Shown: piece after piece, positions 13,191 through 24,300 of the stretch
How positions within the stretch are numbered: position 1 is the first letter of the stretch
Layout: each line of letters opens with the position of its first letter
Origin: a virus
DNA: 26,855 nucleotides
Strand: one strand, 5' to 3'
Virus record (IMG/VR): IMGVR_UViG_3300025151_000244
Coordinates: 1 to 26,855 of that record
Program-made: the position numbers and the translations under genes
The notes under the pieces: generated by a model
What the model saw: the letters and a program-made list of their open reading frames with translations, nothing else
Databases searched by the model: none
What the model was told of the DNA's origin: nothing

Positions 13191-13210
13191 CTAATTAACA
13201 GTAACTTATT

Positions 13211-13489
13211 TTAAGGTCTAAGATTATAAGTTCCTACATCTTTAACAAAAGATGGTTTATCAGGTAATTTACTTCCTAAACTTAATGGAGTGTCAATTGT
13301 TTCAGGCCAATCTCTTAATTCTTGTCTGTACCTTACTACTTCCTCTTTCTCTTCTTCTGTATATTGTTCCCATAAATCAGGTAATACATACTTATCAGAA
13401 TCCCTCAATAATGCATTCCTTACTCTTCTCATCTTATTCCATAGAATTTCCATGCTATTCGTTATGTTGTTAAAGTCATCATCTGCCAT
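13211..13489 (-). CDS. Tail fibre assembly chaperone-like protein
   Basis: This 92-residue protein lies five bases downstream of the giant fibre gene on the same strand. Its centre reads MRRVRNALLRDSDKYVLPDL, followed by YRQELRDWPETID and a Pro-containing tail. This R/LL/sD plus YRqxLRDxP pattern is typical of the short proteins encoded next to tail fibres in many phages (tail fibre assembly chaperones). They help the fibre fold or trimerise and are probably not part of the virion. Position and motif agree. It is the last gene of the minus-strand operon before the structured gap. Confidence 0.65.
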   Translation of the reverse strand: MADDDFNNITNSMEILWNKMRRVRNALLRDSDKYVLPDLWEQYTEEEKEEVVRYRQELRDWPETIDTPLSLGSKLPDKPSFVKDVGTYNLRP

Positions 13490-13493
13490 TTAA

Positions 13494-16400
13494 TCACCTC
13501 TCCACAAAGTATGCTGATATAGTTCCTCTACCTAGATATATTCCTGCTTGATTAGCCGTAGTTGAACGGAATAGAATAACATCACCTTTGTCGAAATCAA
13601 TATCCTTATCAGCAGTAACAGATATACCGTGTCCATTAGTAGCAACAGTTGCGGTTATATCAGCATTGGAAACTGCTGATTGAGTTGCATTTGCAGCAGT
13701 TGCTTTGTATATCTGAACAGTAGCACTGTTACCTGCGGTTTCATTACCATCATTTGCACAATTTAAGTGCATAAACTTCAAAGTGCAATCAACAGGTAAT
13801 GCAATACCTTCGTTCTTTGCGTTAGTAGAAGGTGCATCTCCTATATCAGCACCATTACCGAAAGACCAATGGAAACCATTTGAAGAACCAACATTCAGTT
13901 GCCAGTTACTTTCTTCTGCGGTAATGTAGAAAGAACCAGTAGTAGAAGAACCACCACCACCTGAAGACGCTTCAAGACCAATAGTACCTGCTGAATGGTC
14001 GTAAGTCATTACATAGTTATCTTGACCACTACCTACTGTTTGGTCTACATTGAACATGAAGTTACCAAGTGCAACGTTTCCTGTGCCGTTTGGTTGAATT
14101 ACTATTTTTTCATTTGCACCTTGAGTGATTTTAATTGTTCCAGAGTTTGTTCCAGAGTTTGTGCTTAGAGTTAAATCACCTGTTCCTTGTGTAGTTAAAT
14201 CAACATCGCTATTGGACTTTCCAAGTGTGGTTCTAAGGGCATTCAACCTAATTAGACTGTTACCATTGCCCGCTTCATCTGCATTGAGATATATATTTGC
14301 ATCAGCAGTAAATTGATTGTTACCGTTATTCAAGAATGTCATAAACGAATTCGTTTTTGTTCTGTGCTGCAACTTGAAGTCAGTAGAAGCATCACCTACA
14401 ATTGCCGTATCAGCATAGAGTAGAATATCACCAGTACCATGAGGCTCTATTGTTACATCTGCATTTGAAGCAGATACGATTTTATTTCCATTAACATCTA
14501 AATTAGCACCTAACTGTGGTGAAGAATCACCACTTATGTCAGTTAAAAATGCTGAATCATTATTAAACTGAGATAATTTAATTTCATTTATTAGTTTTCT
14601 TCTTTCAGCACCATTATCTAGTAGAATCAATTCATCTTGTGAGCCAACAACATCTGCCGTCATGTCTGTAAATTCAGATAAATCAAGACTAATAGTTGGA
14701 GTAGAAGTTCCATTTATTACATCTAAACCTGTACCTACTGATACTTGTGTTACTGTACCTGCATTAGTTGTAAAACCTGCTCCATTCGTTAGTTCATTGT
14801 TATTTGTTGGAATTTCACTTGTATATGCAATAGTAGAAGCAGTTCCCCAATTTGTATCATCTTGGTCTGCTCGGTAGTGATAGATTCTCTTTGTACTGTT
14901 CTTAGCGAATGCTAGTATGTTAGCATCTCCACCTGTATGTCCTGTGAATGTATCTAGTACCAAGACATCAACATAATCAGCAGCGTTAGTGCTTGAACCA
15001 TCCTCTAATCCTGTCTTTGTTGAGAATCTTCCTGATATTTCTCTAATGGTATTTGCTAAGTCATCAGGAGCAAAGTCCCTAACATCTTGGGTCTTCAGAT
15101 AAGGAGCGTGTATCGTTCTGAAATCCAAATCGAATGGGTCTGCATCTGAACCCGGAGATATATCAGAATAGTTGATGTCTATACTTGTGTTACCACTGTG
15201 GAACTTAACTTCTTCAGCGTTTGATATTGATACCTCAGTACCATCATCATCTTCTAGAACGAAACTCATTTGACTTGTAATAAACCCTGCATCGTTATTG
15301 AAGCCTGATAGATTGATATTACCCTTAGTTAGTTTCTTCATAGCATTGTTAGTATCTACTACCGCAAAGAAGTCACCATCTCCATCTGATGTAGACGTAG
15401 TTAATTCTGATAAGTCAAGATTTACTGCATTGGAAGTTACTGATATACCTGTACCATTTCCTACTGCTAGTGAAACACCGCCAGATGAGCCACCTCCCGT
15501 TAAACCTGCACCTGCGGTTACACCAGTTATATCTCCTGTATTAGCGTCAACATAACTAAACGAACCATCACCATCTGATTGAATAAGTTGTCCAGAAGTT
15601 CCATCACCACTAATATTCAATTGTGTAGCACTAACCGAATTGTCTTTCAATGCGAAAGTTAAATCATATGGGTCGCCATCTGAACCGTTACTTGTATCAG
15701 TCCAGTTAATATCAATACCAGTACCTTCAACAAACTTCACTTCTTTACCGTGACTAATTGTAACTTCTGTTCCATCACCGTCTTCTAATTGGAATGTCGT
15801 TAATTGATTGGTGTTAGTGTTTGTATCAGTAGATGCAATAGTTATGTTATTAGCATCAGTATGTGTTAATGTAATATTAGAACCTGCTACAAACTTAATG
15901 TCTTGAGTACCTGAACCTGCACCACCTTCTGTTAGCCTTAATAATATATCATTAGAAGAATCAACAAACGAAGATGTGTATGTGTTCTGCGTGTTTGTAT
16001 TAGTTATTGCACCTGTCGCTGCACCAAGATAACCCCATTGTGCTGCGGATATAGTTGTACTACCAATGTTTTCTAACTGCGCTCCTTCTGCTGCGGTTAA
16101 GTTACTTAATTCAGTTACTTGTGATATTGCTATTGTTTTATTGGTTAAGGTTTGAACACCCGACAATGTAGCAACTGTGTTATCAATGGCAACAGTTATG
16201 TTCCCAGATGAACCGCTATTAGCACCACTAATACCTGTACCTGTTGTTATAGTCTGATTGTTCTCTCCTCCGGCTGCACCACTAACTAATGTGAAATTGT
16301 CACCTGCATGATTATATGTCACTACCATGTTATCTTGGTCAGAACCAACAGAAGCATTTGTGAACTTAAGATGACTAGCAAGTATTTGGGCATCTGCTAT

Positions 16401-19400
16401 CTTAGCATCTGTAATAGCATCATTGGCTATTCTTGCAGTACCAAATGTACCACTAGTAATTTTACTGGCAGCAAGATTAGGAATCCTAGCAGTACCAAAA
16501 GTACCGGATGTAATCTTTGATGCTGCTAAATTACCTAATTGTGCATTAGTTATTGTTGAATTACTAATTTGTCCCGCTATTGTATCTGCGGTAATTGAAC
16601 CACCTAATGATGTAGAAGTACCTGCAATTGTTATTGCGCTATTTGATAGTTTAGAATTAGCAATTGAACCTGCTAATTGAGCATTAGTAATACCTAATGC
16701 CTTTACTGTGACTGCACCAGAAGATACTGCGAAATCATTTGAATTAAATGATGCAACACCTTTGTTTGATGTAGTAGCATCTTCAGCACTAAATGTAACT
16801 GTACCAGAACTCTCAGCAACATCAATACCTTCACCTGCTGCGAATGTTATTGTTCCACCTAATGCAGTAGCAGTTGAGTTAGAGCCATCACTTACGGTAA
16901 TAGTAGAGTTAGATAGTTTTGAATTTGCAATAGAACCTGCAAGTTTATCATTTGTAATAGCATTATCAGCGATTCTAGCAGTTGCGAATGTTCCTGATGT
17001 TATTTTGCTTGCTGCCAAATTTGGTATTCTAGCAGTTGCGAAAGAACCTGAAGTTATCTTTGCAGTATCTAAGTTAGGAATATGTGAAGCAGATAGATTT
17101 GCAGTAATATTACCAGTAGCAGATAATGCTATTCCGCCCGATGCTGATATTGCTACTGTTCCACTTGCATTTGGTAGTGTTATTGTTCTATCAGCATCAG
17201 CATCACTAGCAGTAAGTTTGACTTCATGTGTATTACCATCACCTGCTCTAAATGCTAATGTGTTATCTTCAACGATTTGTACTGTTTCACTACTATACTT
17301 CGTATCTCCTTTAACAGTTAAGTTTCCTTTGATTACAACGTTAGTATCTTCGCCTGAATCTCCTATGTTCAATGTATCATTTTCATTCATTAATGCTAAT
17401 GATGATATTATGTTATCCTTATCAGTTACATCAGCAGACGCTTCTATATTATCCAGTTTATTCTTTAGTGTGGTTGTAAAGTTATTCTGAGTAAGCCCAC
17501 CATCTCCAACAGAATATTGAGTGTCGTTATCAGTCCAAGGTACATTGACATACATTTGTCCACTTGATAATTCAACAGGATAGTTCTTACCATTCTCGCT
17601 ATAACCAATCTTAACTAATCCTAGTGCGCTACTTGTAGCAGTTGAATACGTTGTGTTATTATCTGTTGAACTAATAGTGATTGTATCAGTTCCGGCAGTT
17701 GTTGTTATTGTTGTAGCACCTGCTCCTACTAAAGTTAGAGTATCAGTTTTTGAATCGGCTGCAACAGTTGTCTGCCCGCTTACTGCTACATTGCTAAATG
17801 CGTTTTGATTTGTTTCTCCACTTGCACTAGATAGTGCGAACCTTCCATCTAAATCAACGGTAACATCAGAAAGACCACCGCTTCTACTTAGTGTCAATAC
17901 ACCATTGCTAGTATTGAATGTAGCATCATCTACTTGTCTATCTGTATTTGCTATTACGCTATTTTCTACAAATGCTTTGATAGATGCTTGTGATGCAGGT
18001 TTGGTAGTAGAATTGGAAGCCATATCATTTTCATTAATTATATCAGAAGATATAGAATAATTATTTGCAGTAGTAGTAATTGCACCTGTACTTGAATTGT
18101 AGGATATTAATCCTGAACCAGATAATTTACTTCTCACTTGTGCATCAGTTAATTGATTATCTTCATCAGCAACCCAAGATAAATTACCAGAACCATCGTT
18201 CTTCAATATAGTATTAGCACCGCCTTGCGCAGCAGGGAGTTTAATATCGTAACTTGATGTTGTAGTAGCATGAGGCTTTAGTGTAACAAAATGAGATTCA
18301 TCTGAATCAGCGAATGATATTCCTTCTCCTTGAGCATTAACAATAATTTTCTTTTGTGTGGTTACATCTGTATCTTTAAACTCGGCTACTAATACTCTAC
18401 CACTATTACCCGCAGTAGATGTATTTCCATAAATATGAACTTCTCCATTTGATGCCCTATTTTCTATTGCTACTGTATTGCTATCAGCCGTTATAAAATT
18501 TCTTGCCGTACCCCCGGAATCCTTGTATTGTAATACTGCTTCACCACCAGAAGCACCTCCTTCCGTTTGGAAGTCGAATAATATAGAACTTGGCCCAATA
18601 GTAACACTAGCGTTAGTCGAATCAACATCTTTGAATAAGAATAGTCCATCATCCTTTTCAAAGACTACATCACCACTACCTACTGCCTTTATTTTGTTTC
18701 CATTGACATCTAAATCTCCACCTAATTGTGGTGTTGAATCTGCTGCTAAACTTGCTATTCCACTAGCAGGTAGATTAGTTAGATTTGCACCGCTTATAGC
18801 AGGTAATGTTGCCGGGAATCTTGCATCAGGTATTGTCCCTGAATTTAGATTTGATGCGTTTAATGCAGAACCAGTAATGAAACCTGCACCATTTGTCAAT
18901 TGATTATTGTTAGTTGGTATTGTAGGTTTGTTCTGAATAAATGCATCAGAAGAGTCGCTTGTTTCATTCCAATTTGATTGAACGTTGACTTCTGCTCCAT
19001 CAGCAGGTAACGTATTAGGGAATACCTTTCCTGTACCTACTAATTCTGATGAAGTAATCTTTGATAATACATTTGTTATTGAAGCACTTTTGAGAGAACC
19101 GTCGTCAAACACATACAAGAAGTCTTCTGATGTATTTATACTAGTTCCTAAGTTTGATAAATCAGTAATTGTAGAGGAGGCTGCGTGTTGTATAACAGAA
19201 GACTTTGATAATCGGGCATCTGCAAACGTACCTGCATTAATCTTAGATGCGTTTAGATTTGGAACGTTACTAGCAACTATTTCTCCTCTAATTGTAGCAG
19301 AAGATTTGTTCTCTACATTTCCTAATCCTACATCTGCTTTTGTTGTTCCTACATCTGAATGAGTAACACCTGCTCTAATTGTAGCGGTTGAATCATTGTC

Positions 19401-21017
19401 TACGTTGCCTAATCCTACATCAGCCTTTACTAGTCCTAATGCTCCTTTAGCAACTGTAACTGCTACCCAATTTGCAGAGCCTACTGCTGATGCTCTATAC
19501 ATCTTATTATCATCATTTGAGTCTATCCATATATCACCAATCGCAGTAGCAGTAGGAGCGTTATCAGAAACAAATGTAGTTACTTGTGCTTGATTCAAAA
19601 CATTGCTAAGTCCAACATTTGCCTTGGTAGTACCTGCTCTTATTGTCGCAGTAGAATCGTTATCTACATTACCAAGACCAACATTCGCTTTTGTGATTGT
19701 GACGTTGCCTGATAGAGCATGACCGTTAACTGTTGTAGTGGTAGGTACTTTACCTGCTAATGATTGAATTAATCCACCCGATACGCTACTATCCAATAGA
19801 TAGTCTTCTAATTGTGCTAGTGTGTCAATAGCGTTAGAGTCTGCTCCAAGTAATGCATCTATTTTGGCTGCTGCCTTTCCTTCAATGTATGCATCTGTTA
19901 ATGTATCTGTTCTATTCTTTGCAGATGTTATATCATTAGCCTGTTGTGTAGTAATTCCTACTTTTGAAGTATTAGTAGACACCGCACTCTCTAAGTCGCT
20001 AATATTTGGTATTGCTATTGTACCAGTAAATGTAGGATTGTCCAGATTTGCTTTTAGATTCAAAGCAGTTTGTTGTGCAGTAGAAACAGGTTTAGCAGAA
20101 TCAGCAGTATTATCTACATTGCCTAAATTCACATCTCCTTTAACTAATGCTAGTTGTGACTTTACTTCTGCTATGCTTCTACCTTCTAAACCAGAACTAG
20201 TAAATCTAGCAAAGTCACCATTTTGAACAGAAGCATGGTCTACTTTTACTGCATTGGTGTTTGATATCCCAAACGTAAGTGAGCCTTGTACTCCTGTTGT
20301 TTTAGCAAGTGTTACTGCGTTATCAGCAATCATGCCAGTAGCAACAGTTTGTGAATCTCCTGTTGTAACTACTGTGCCTGTTATGCTTGGAACAGTTACA
20401 GTTTTGTTTGAACCTGATGCATCTGTAAATGCTAATTTAGTATGGTAAGCGTTTGATGTGTTATATGAATATATATCTCCATCAGTTTTTACCTCGAATC
20501 TCTTTCTGAAATCACCGCTATTTTCATCACCTGCGGTTAAGGTGTTAGTAGTTTTCTTTATTCCAACATACTGTATTTTTCTTTGAACTGCCGTTCCTGT
20601 TCCTTTTGCTATCTGAACAACACATATTGGAATATCACCATCTGTAAGGTCGGCAGTTTTAGCGGCTGAAGAACCTAAAGTATTCGTTCCTCTAAATGCT
20701 ATTGCACCACTAGCGTTTATTACAATAAAACCATACCAATCATATGAGGAAGCACCTGTGAAGTCTGTACTGCTTTTATCGCTTTGCGCTCCTAATGTTT
20801 TATACTCTCCTTTATCGAAGTAACCTCCGGCAGTTATATCGAATGTTCCATCTGATTGAGATGTAACTTGGAACCCATGTGCAATGAACGAACCTGCATC
20901 AGCAGTATTCAATGCTTTGATAATACCGCTATGTAGGTTATCAATGCCGTCTTCCAATTGGTCGCTAGTTGTAGGTGCAACCTTCAATGTACTAATAAAG
21001 CCTGAAAATTCTGTCAT
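13494..21017 (-). CDS. Giant repetitive tail fibre protein (2507 residues)
   Basis: ATG at 21017 overlaps the previous TAA by one base and follows GGTGA. The protein is low in Cys and rich in Ser, Thr, Asn, Asp and Gly. It has an N-terminal particle-attachment-like region (about residues 1-215), then a long stretch of repeats: VGLGNVDNDSTATIRAG units, 18-residue LAASKITSGTFATARIPN units, AGSIANSKLSNSTI units and PQLGGDLDVNGNKI units. A Gly/Ser-rich linker precedes a C-terminal domain of about 150 residues that may be the receptor-binding tip. Such chains usually trimerise into fibrous beta-structures that bind the host surface. The downstream chaperone-like gene supports this. No C-terminal self-cleaving chaperone domain (S74 type) was recognised. 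Confidence 0.88.
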   Translation of the reverse strand: MTEFSGFISTLKVAPTTSDQLEDGIDNLHSGIIKALNTADAGSFIAHGFQVTSQSDGTFDITAGGYFDKGEYKTLGAQSDKSSTDFTGASSYDWYGFIVINASGAIAFRGTNTLGSSAAKTADLTDGDIPICVVQIAKGTGTAVQRKIQYVGIKKTTNTLTAGDENSGDFRKRFEVKTDGDIYSYNTSNAYHTKLAFTDASGSNKTVTVPSITGTVVTTGDSQTVATGMIADNAVTLAKTTGVQGSLTFGISNTNAVKVDHASVQNGDFARFTSSGLEGRSIAEVKSQLALVKGDVNLGNVDNTADSAKPVSTAQQTALNLKANLDNPTFTGTIAIPNISDLESAVSTNTSKVGITTQQANDITSAKNRTDTLTDAYIEGKAAAKIDALLGADSNAIDTLAQLEDYLLDSSVSGGLIQSLAGKVPTTTTVNGHALSGNVTITKANVGLGNVDNDSTATIRAGTTKANVGLSNVLNQAQVTTFVSDNAPTATAIGDIWIDSNDDNKMYRASAVGSANWVAVTVAKGALGLVKADVGLGNVDNDSTATIRAGVTHSDVGTTKADVGLGNVENKSSATIRGEIVASNVPNLNASKINAGTFADARLSKSSVIQHAASSTITDLSNLGTSINTSEDFLYVFDDGSLKSASITNVLSKITSSELVGTGKVFPNTLPADGAEVNVQSNWNETSDSSDAFIQNKPTIPTNNNQLTNGAGFITGSALNASNLNSGTIPDARFPATLPAISGANLTNLPASGIASLAADSTPQLGGDLDVNGNKIKAVGSGDVVFEKDDGLFLFKDVDSTNASVTIGPSSILFDFQTEGGASGGEAVLQYKDSGGTARNFITADSNTVAIENRASNGEVHIYGNTSTAGNSGRVLVAEFKDTDVTTQKKIIVNAQGEGISFADSDESHFVTLKPHATTTSSYDIKLPAAQGGANTILKNDGSGNLSWVADEDNQLTDAQVRSKLSGSGLISYNSSTGAITTTANNYSISSDIINENDMASNSTTKPASQASIKAFVENSVIANTDRQVDDATFNTSNGVLTLSRSGGLSDVTVDLDGRFALSSASGETNQNAFSNVAVSGQTTVAADSKTDTLTLVGAGATTITTTAGTDTITISSTDNNTTYSTATSSALGLVKIGYSENGKNYPVELSSGQMYVNVPWTDNDTQYSVGDGGLTQNNFTTTLKNKLDNIEASADVTDKDNIISSLALMNENDTLNIGDSGEDTNVVIKGNLTVKGDTKYSSETVQIVEDNTLAFRAGDGNTHEVKLTASDADADRTITLPNASGTVAISASGGIALSATGNITANLSASHIPNLDTAKITSGSFATARIPNLAASKITSGTFATARIADNAITNDKLAGSIANSKLSNSTITVSDGSNSTATALGGTITFAAGEGIDVAESSGTVTFSAEDATTSNKGVASFNSNDFAVSSGAVTVKALGITNAQLAGSIANSKLSNSAITIAGTSTSLGGSITADTIAGQISNSTITNAQLGNLAASKITSGTFGTARIPNLAASKITSGTFGTARIANDAITDAKIADAQILASHLKFTNASVGSDQDNMVVTYNHAGDNFTLVSGAAGGENNQTITTGTGISGANSGSSGNITVAIDNTVATLSGVQTLTNKTIAISQVTELSNLTAAEGAQLENIGSTTISAAQWGYLGAATGAITNTNTQNTYTSSFVDSSNDILLRLTEGGAGSGTQDIKFVAGSNITLTHTDANNITIASTDTNTNTNQLTTFQLEDGDGTEVTISHGKEVKFVEGTGIDINWTDTSNGSDGDPYDLTFALKDNSVSATQLNISGDGTSGQLIQSDGDGSFSYVDANTGDITGVTAGAGLTGGGSSGGVSLAVGNGTGISVTSNAVNLDLSELTTSTSDGDGDFFAVVDTNNAMKKLTKGNINLSGFNNDAGFITSQMSFVLEDDDGTEVSISNAEEVKFHSGNTSIDINYSDISPGSDADPFDLDFRTIHAPYLKTQDVRDFAPDDLANTIREISGRFSTKTGLEDGSSTNAADYVDVLVLDTFTGHTGGDANILAFAKNSTKRIYHYRADQDDTNWGTASTIAYTSEIPTNNNELTNGAGFTTNAGTVTQVSVGTGLDVINGTSTPTISLDLSEFTDMTADVVGSQDELILLDNGAERRKLINEIKLSQFNNDSAFLTDISGDSSPQLGANLDVNGNKIVSASNADVTIEPHGTGDILLYADTAIVGDASTDFKLQHRTKTNSFMTFLNNGNNQFTADANIYLNADEAGNGNSLIRLNALRTTLGKSNSDVDLTTQGTGDLTLSTNSGTNSGTIKITQGANEKIVIQPNGTGNVALGNFMFNVDQTVGSGQDNYVMTYDHSAGTIGLEASSGGGGSSTTGSFYITAEESNWQLNVGSSNGFHWSFGNGADIGDAPSTNAKNEGIALPVDCTLKFMHLNCANDGNETAGNSATVQIYKATAANATQSAVSNADITATVATNGHGISVTADKDIDFDKGDVILFRSTTANQAGIYLGRGTISAYFVER
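15117..15794 (-). repeat. Two diverged ~145-bp modules within the fibre gene
   Basis: The segments 15117-15264 and 15652-15794 encode related stretches of about 48 residues: FVLEDDDGTEVSISNAEEVKF onward and FQLEDGDGTEVTISHGKEVKF onward, each ending with a (G)SD(A/G)DP(F/Y)DL element. About 390 bp of other repeats separate them. This indicates duplication of a fibre-shaft module. Confidence 0.7.
16429..16536 (-). repeat. Tandem 54-bp units in the fibre gene, block 1
   Basis: Two units begin at 16429 and 16483, a period of exactly 54 bases, each encoding an 18-residue repeat with LAASKITSGTFGTAR. The copies differ at several third positions, so they are not very recent duplicates. Confidence 0.75.
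16972..17079 (-). repeat. Tandem 54-bp units in the fibre gene, block 2
   Basis: A second pair of the same 18-residue unit starts at 16972 and 17026, again 54 bases apart, encoding LAASKITSGTFATAR-type sequence; the final copy reads LDTAKITSGSFATAR. It lies about 540 bases from block 1, with AGSIANSKLSNSTI-type units between them, so the larger segment also appears duplicated. Confidence 0.75.
19305..20145 (-). repeat. VGLGNVDNDSTATIRAG-type repeats in the fibre gene
   Basis: Several copies of a motif encoding (K/A)(A/G)DVGLGNVDN(D)STATIRAG are scattered here, for example near 19310, 19396, 19661 and 20109. This motif is widespread in long fibres of marine phages. Spacing is irregular and sequence differs between copies. 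Confidence 0.7.
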
Positions 21018-21364
21018 TAGGGAATCACCACCCTAAAAGTGAAACTTAATGTTTCATTTGATGCTAACGGGCCTATGCTCTTAAAGTTGACTCGGCTCAA
21101 CATGTTGCCTCCACTAGAGGCATCAAATACACCCATTTCTGATATTACATTGGATAATAGTTCTGCACCTGTAAAGGTGATTGTATAGACTATTGTATTA
21201 CCAACGACTTGTTTAGAGTCAACTGCTTTTCTAAAGATTTCATGGTCTAATGTATTTTGACTTGTTGAAGTATCATCACCACCATCACCTACTGCAATAT
21301 GACCGAAACCATTTGTTCCAATCAATAAATCGGCCGTTTTGTTTTTACCTGCATCTGTTATCAT
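21017..21364 (-). CDS. Tail-collar-like / fibre-connector protein
   Basis: This 115-residue protein sits between the large tail gene and the fibre, overlapping the first by ATGA and the second by one base. The sequence GHIAVGDGGDD, then LDHEIFRKAV, then VISEMGVFDASSGGNMLSRV resembles the phage tail-collar and fibre-adaptor pattern (a GxG/D start, LxxExxR, then EhGhFD followed by GxhhxR). Such proteins usually form the N-terminal connector between baseplate and fibre. Here the connector appears as a separate gene rather than fused to the fibre. The assignment is by motif and position; no catalytic residues are expected. Confidence 0.6.
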   Translation of the reverse strand: MITDAGKNKTADLLIGTNGFGHIAVGDGGDDTSTSQNTLDHEIFRKAVDSKQVVGNTIVYTITFTGAELLSNVISEMGVFDASSGGNMLSRVNFKSIGPLASNETLSFTFRVVIP

Positions 21365-24300
21365 AATTCAATTTCCTCCGTTGTAACAACATCACTCCCT
21401 GCGTTCATTGGTGTTGACCAACCTATTAAGGTTGCCCACCCTAATGTTGTTCCTGTGGGAATGGCTCTTTGTGATATTAATGAAACTTCATCTATACCAA
21501 CCTCTTCAAACAAAGATTTACTGGTTACTTCAGCAGTAACGTCCTTTGTTAATAATGTGGAAAATCCTCCTTTTCTTTCTATATTCATTTCAGCGAGTCT
21601 TTCCGCTATTGTCTTATTAAACGTACCAACAGTTATTTTACTGATAGCAGACATAGCATTCTCTATTTCATATACAATATAGTCATCGGGGGGAATGTTG
21701 TGATTAGGGAAGTTAAGTGTGATTAAATCACCGGGTTTCATTAATTTCATTTCATCCTTTCTTTCAATCTCAATAGTTACTTTTGTTGTCTTAGCATTGT
21801 GTAATGCCAGAAGTTGTTCTGCCTTTACTTGTGCTTCTTTAGAATATTTGATGTTAGAATCAATATGCGTCAAAGTCCTAGTATTTTTATCGGTAGGCAT
21901 TTCTGTTGTGGCTTTTACATTATCTCCTATCACAACTACCTTGTTGGCCCTATCAAAGAGAGATGTGTTGTTTTCTGCACTTATCAGATTTTGACCATCT
22001 CTGTATCTAAGTGAAAATATTCTTCTCGATGAGTAATCATCAATATCTCTAATCTGAATTTTCTCTCCTTTGAATACATACTCTAGTCCTTTCTTTGATG
22101 CTAAGAAATTGACTGCGGTAAAGACATCATTTTCAGCAAACCTTGTATTGATTATAAATGGCCTTCTTGTGTATTTTACTAGTTCCTCATATTGTTGTGG
22201 AGTATAGAATGTATCAACTGTGCTATCGCTATCATAGTCAACATCATCTAATGTTAGTGTAGTAGTGCCTTGACCTGATGCTACCAGACCGATGAGTTTG
22301 CCATCTTGATTGTATAATGTATCTCCATTTGCTATTACATCAGTTGCTACTGCTGACTGTAAAGTGATGTTATTTCCAGAAGTACCACTAACAATAGCAC
22401 CTGTGAATGTTAGGTTTCTCTCGCTATCATCCACTTCTATATCGTTCTCATTTAGGATTTCATTAATAGCGGTTTCAGCATCTAATCCTATTGCCATAGT
22501 AGTTCCTATGTATGCTCTTTCCACATCATTTTGTATTGGAGTGTTTGTTGTGATTGTAAATGCTTTACCAAAGGAAACTACACCATTTCCTGATAGTGTT
22601 CCTTCATAGTCAAATCTTAGGCTTTGACGACCAGTAGTGGTATCTTTACTGACAGTAATGTTCTTTCTAGTTGTGGTATGTCCATCAGTTATACAACAAT
22701 CAATGACTTCTCCGTTGTTGAATAGTTCTAGGCTTTGATTTACCAAATCTATATTCTCTACCATTTTATTATCAGAGTCTAAGTCGTCATCAACATCGAG
22801 TAAGACATACATCGAAACTATTCCTTCTCCTGTAAAGTTGGATGTGTTTGCACCCATTGTTGCAGGTTCTCCTGTATCTAATCTAGTTGCAGTATCATTG
22901 TATTGGAGTCCTGTATGTATTTCCTTGTTGAATTCAATAAAGCCCGGAGTTTCATCAAACGTAGTTTCTGATACTCTCATCAATCTATATCGTTGGTTTT
23001 GAGTAAAATTAGCATTCAATGTTAAAGTATGAACTGCGTGTGTACTACTATCATTTACAGTATGTGAAAGTATTTTCAATGTGTCTTTACCATCACCTAG
23101 CCGAACTAGATAATATCCAGTTAGGTTAGGAGCATAGTGAATCCAATTATGTGTATTACTTGCATTCATTGTAATTGTAATTGTTGTGGTTTCTGAACTT
23201 TCTCCTAACTTAGATAAATCTGTTCTAATTGTGGGTTTGATTATCATCTGTGTTTGATATAACTCGCCAGTTGTACTTGGAGGGCTATTATGGTGTAGTT
23301 TACCTATTTGGGCAACAGCATCATCTTCACTAATAAAAGGTGCTTGTTTAGTCTTAGTTCCTATGTATGCAACGTTTGGGCTACCCAATTGGTCTATTCT
23401 CATATTACGGCTATGTTGTTGTCTATCTTCCGACGAACTTACATTTTCTTCATAGGCATTGTAATTAGTTTGAGTATCTAATTCTAATAGAGATGAGGTT
23501 GTAATGATATCCCTTTGATTACTACCCTGTGATTCTTTTATTGCTCCTCTAAAATGCTTGAATACTCCTATGCAGTTATCATACAGATGCGTACTTCTGG
23601 CTGCTTTGTATTGGTCTGGACTAGGATAATCATCAGAAGTATCGCCATCGTCATCATATGTTGTGAATGTCTGCATTTGTAATGCGTTTATTATTCTAGA
23701 GTAATGCCAATATTTGATTGCGTAGTCTTGTTCATCTTGACTGCTAGTGCCATCACCATCGAAGTCTAATGCCCAATCTCCTTCTGAATGATATGGAGAA
23801 CGTCTAAAGTTATCATTGTCGCCAGAACTACTTCCATTATGATTAAATATTTCAGGTATAATTGGTAGGAAAATATTGTTAGGAATAAATGGATTTACTG
23901 AAGCGTTGTTAAGTAACCCTGAATGTAATTTATCAACGTGTTCAAAATAGGCATCTTTGTTTATATGACCATAAGTAAGATAGACTGCAAGATGCCTCAT
24001 GTCGTTAGCATTACTTAGTGAGTCTAATCCAAAACCATCATCTGTCAACATATCGAATACTCTTACATTTGCTTTGAATACAGAAGTAGATGTAGTATCT
24101 TGGAATACAGTTACTTGTGAACCTTGTATTACACCAGAACCATTAGTGGATATAGTTGCATATCCAGTACCGTTTATTCTAGCAACAAGACTACCATCTG
24201 ATGTTTTGAAGAACATATCTCCTTCTTTGAAATTTCTTACTACTGCCCCACTACAATTAATCTGATTAGTAGACGCATTTCCAGCATTGTTTGTTGCCAT

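Noticed and set aside
16708-17490. 260-codon plus-strand ORF opposite the fibre gene, and similar antisense ORFs across 14125-26797
   Set aside because: They mirror the repetitive minus-strand coding sequence, lack ribosome-binding sites and have low-complexity Val/Ala/Ser products.
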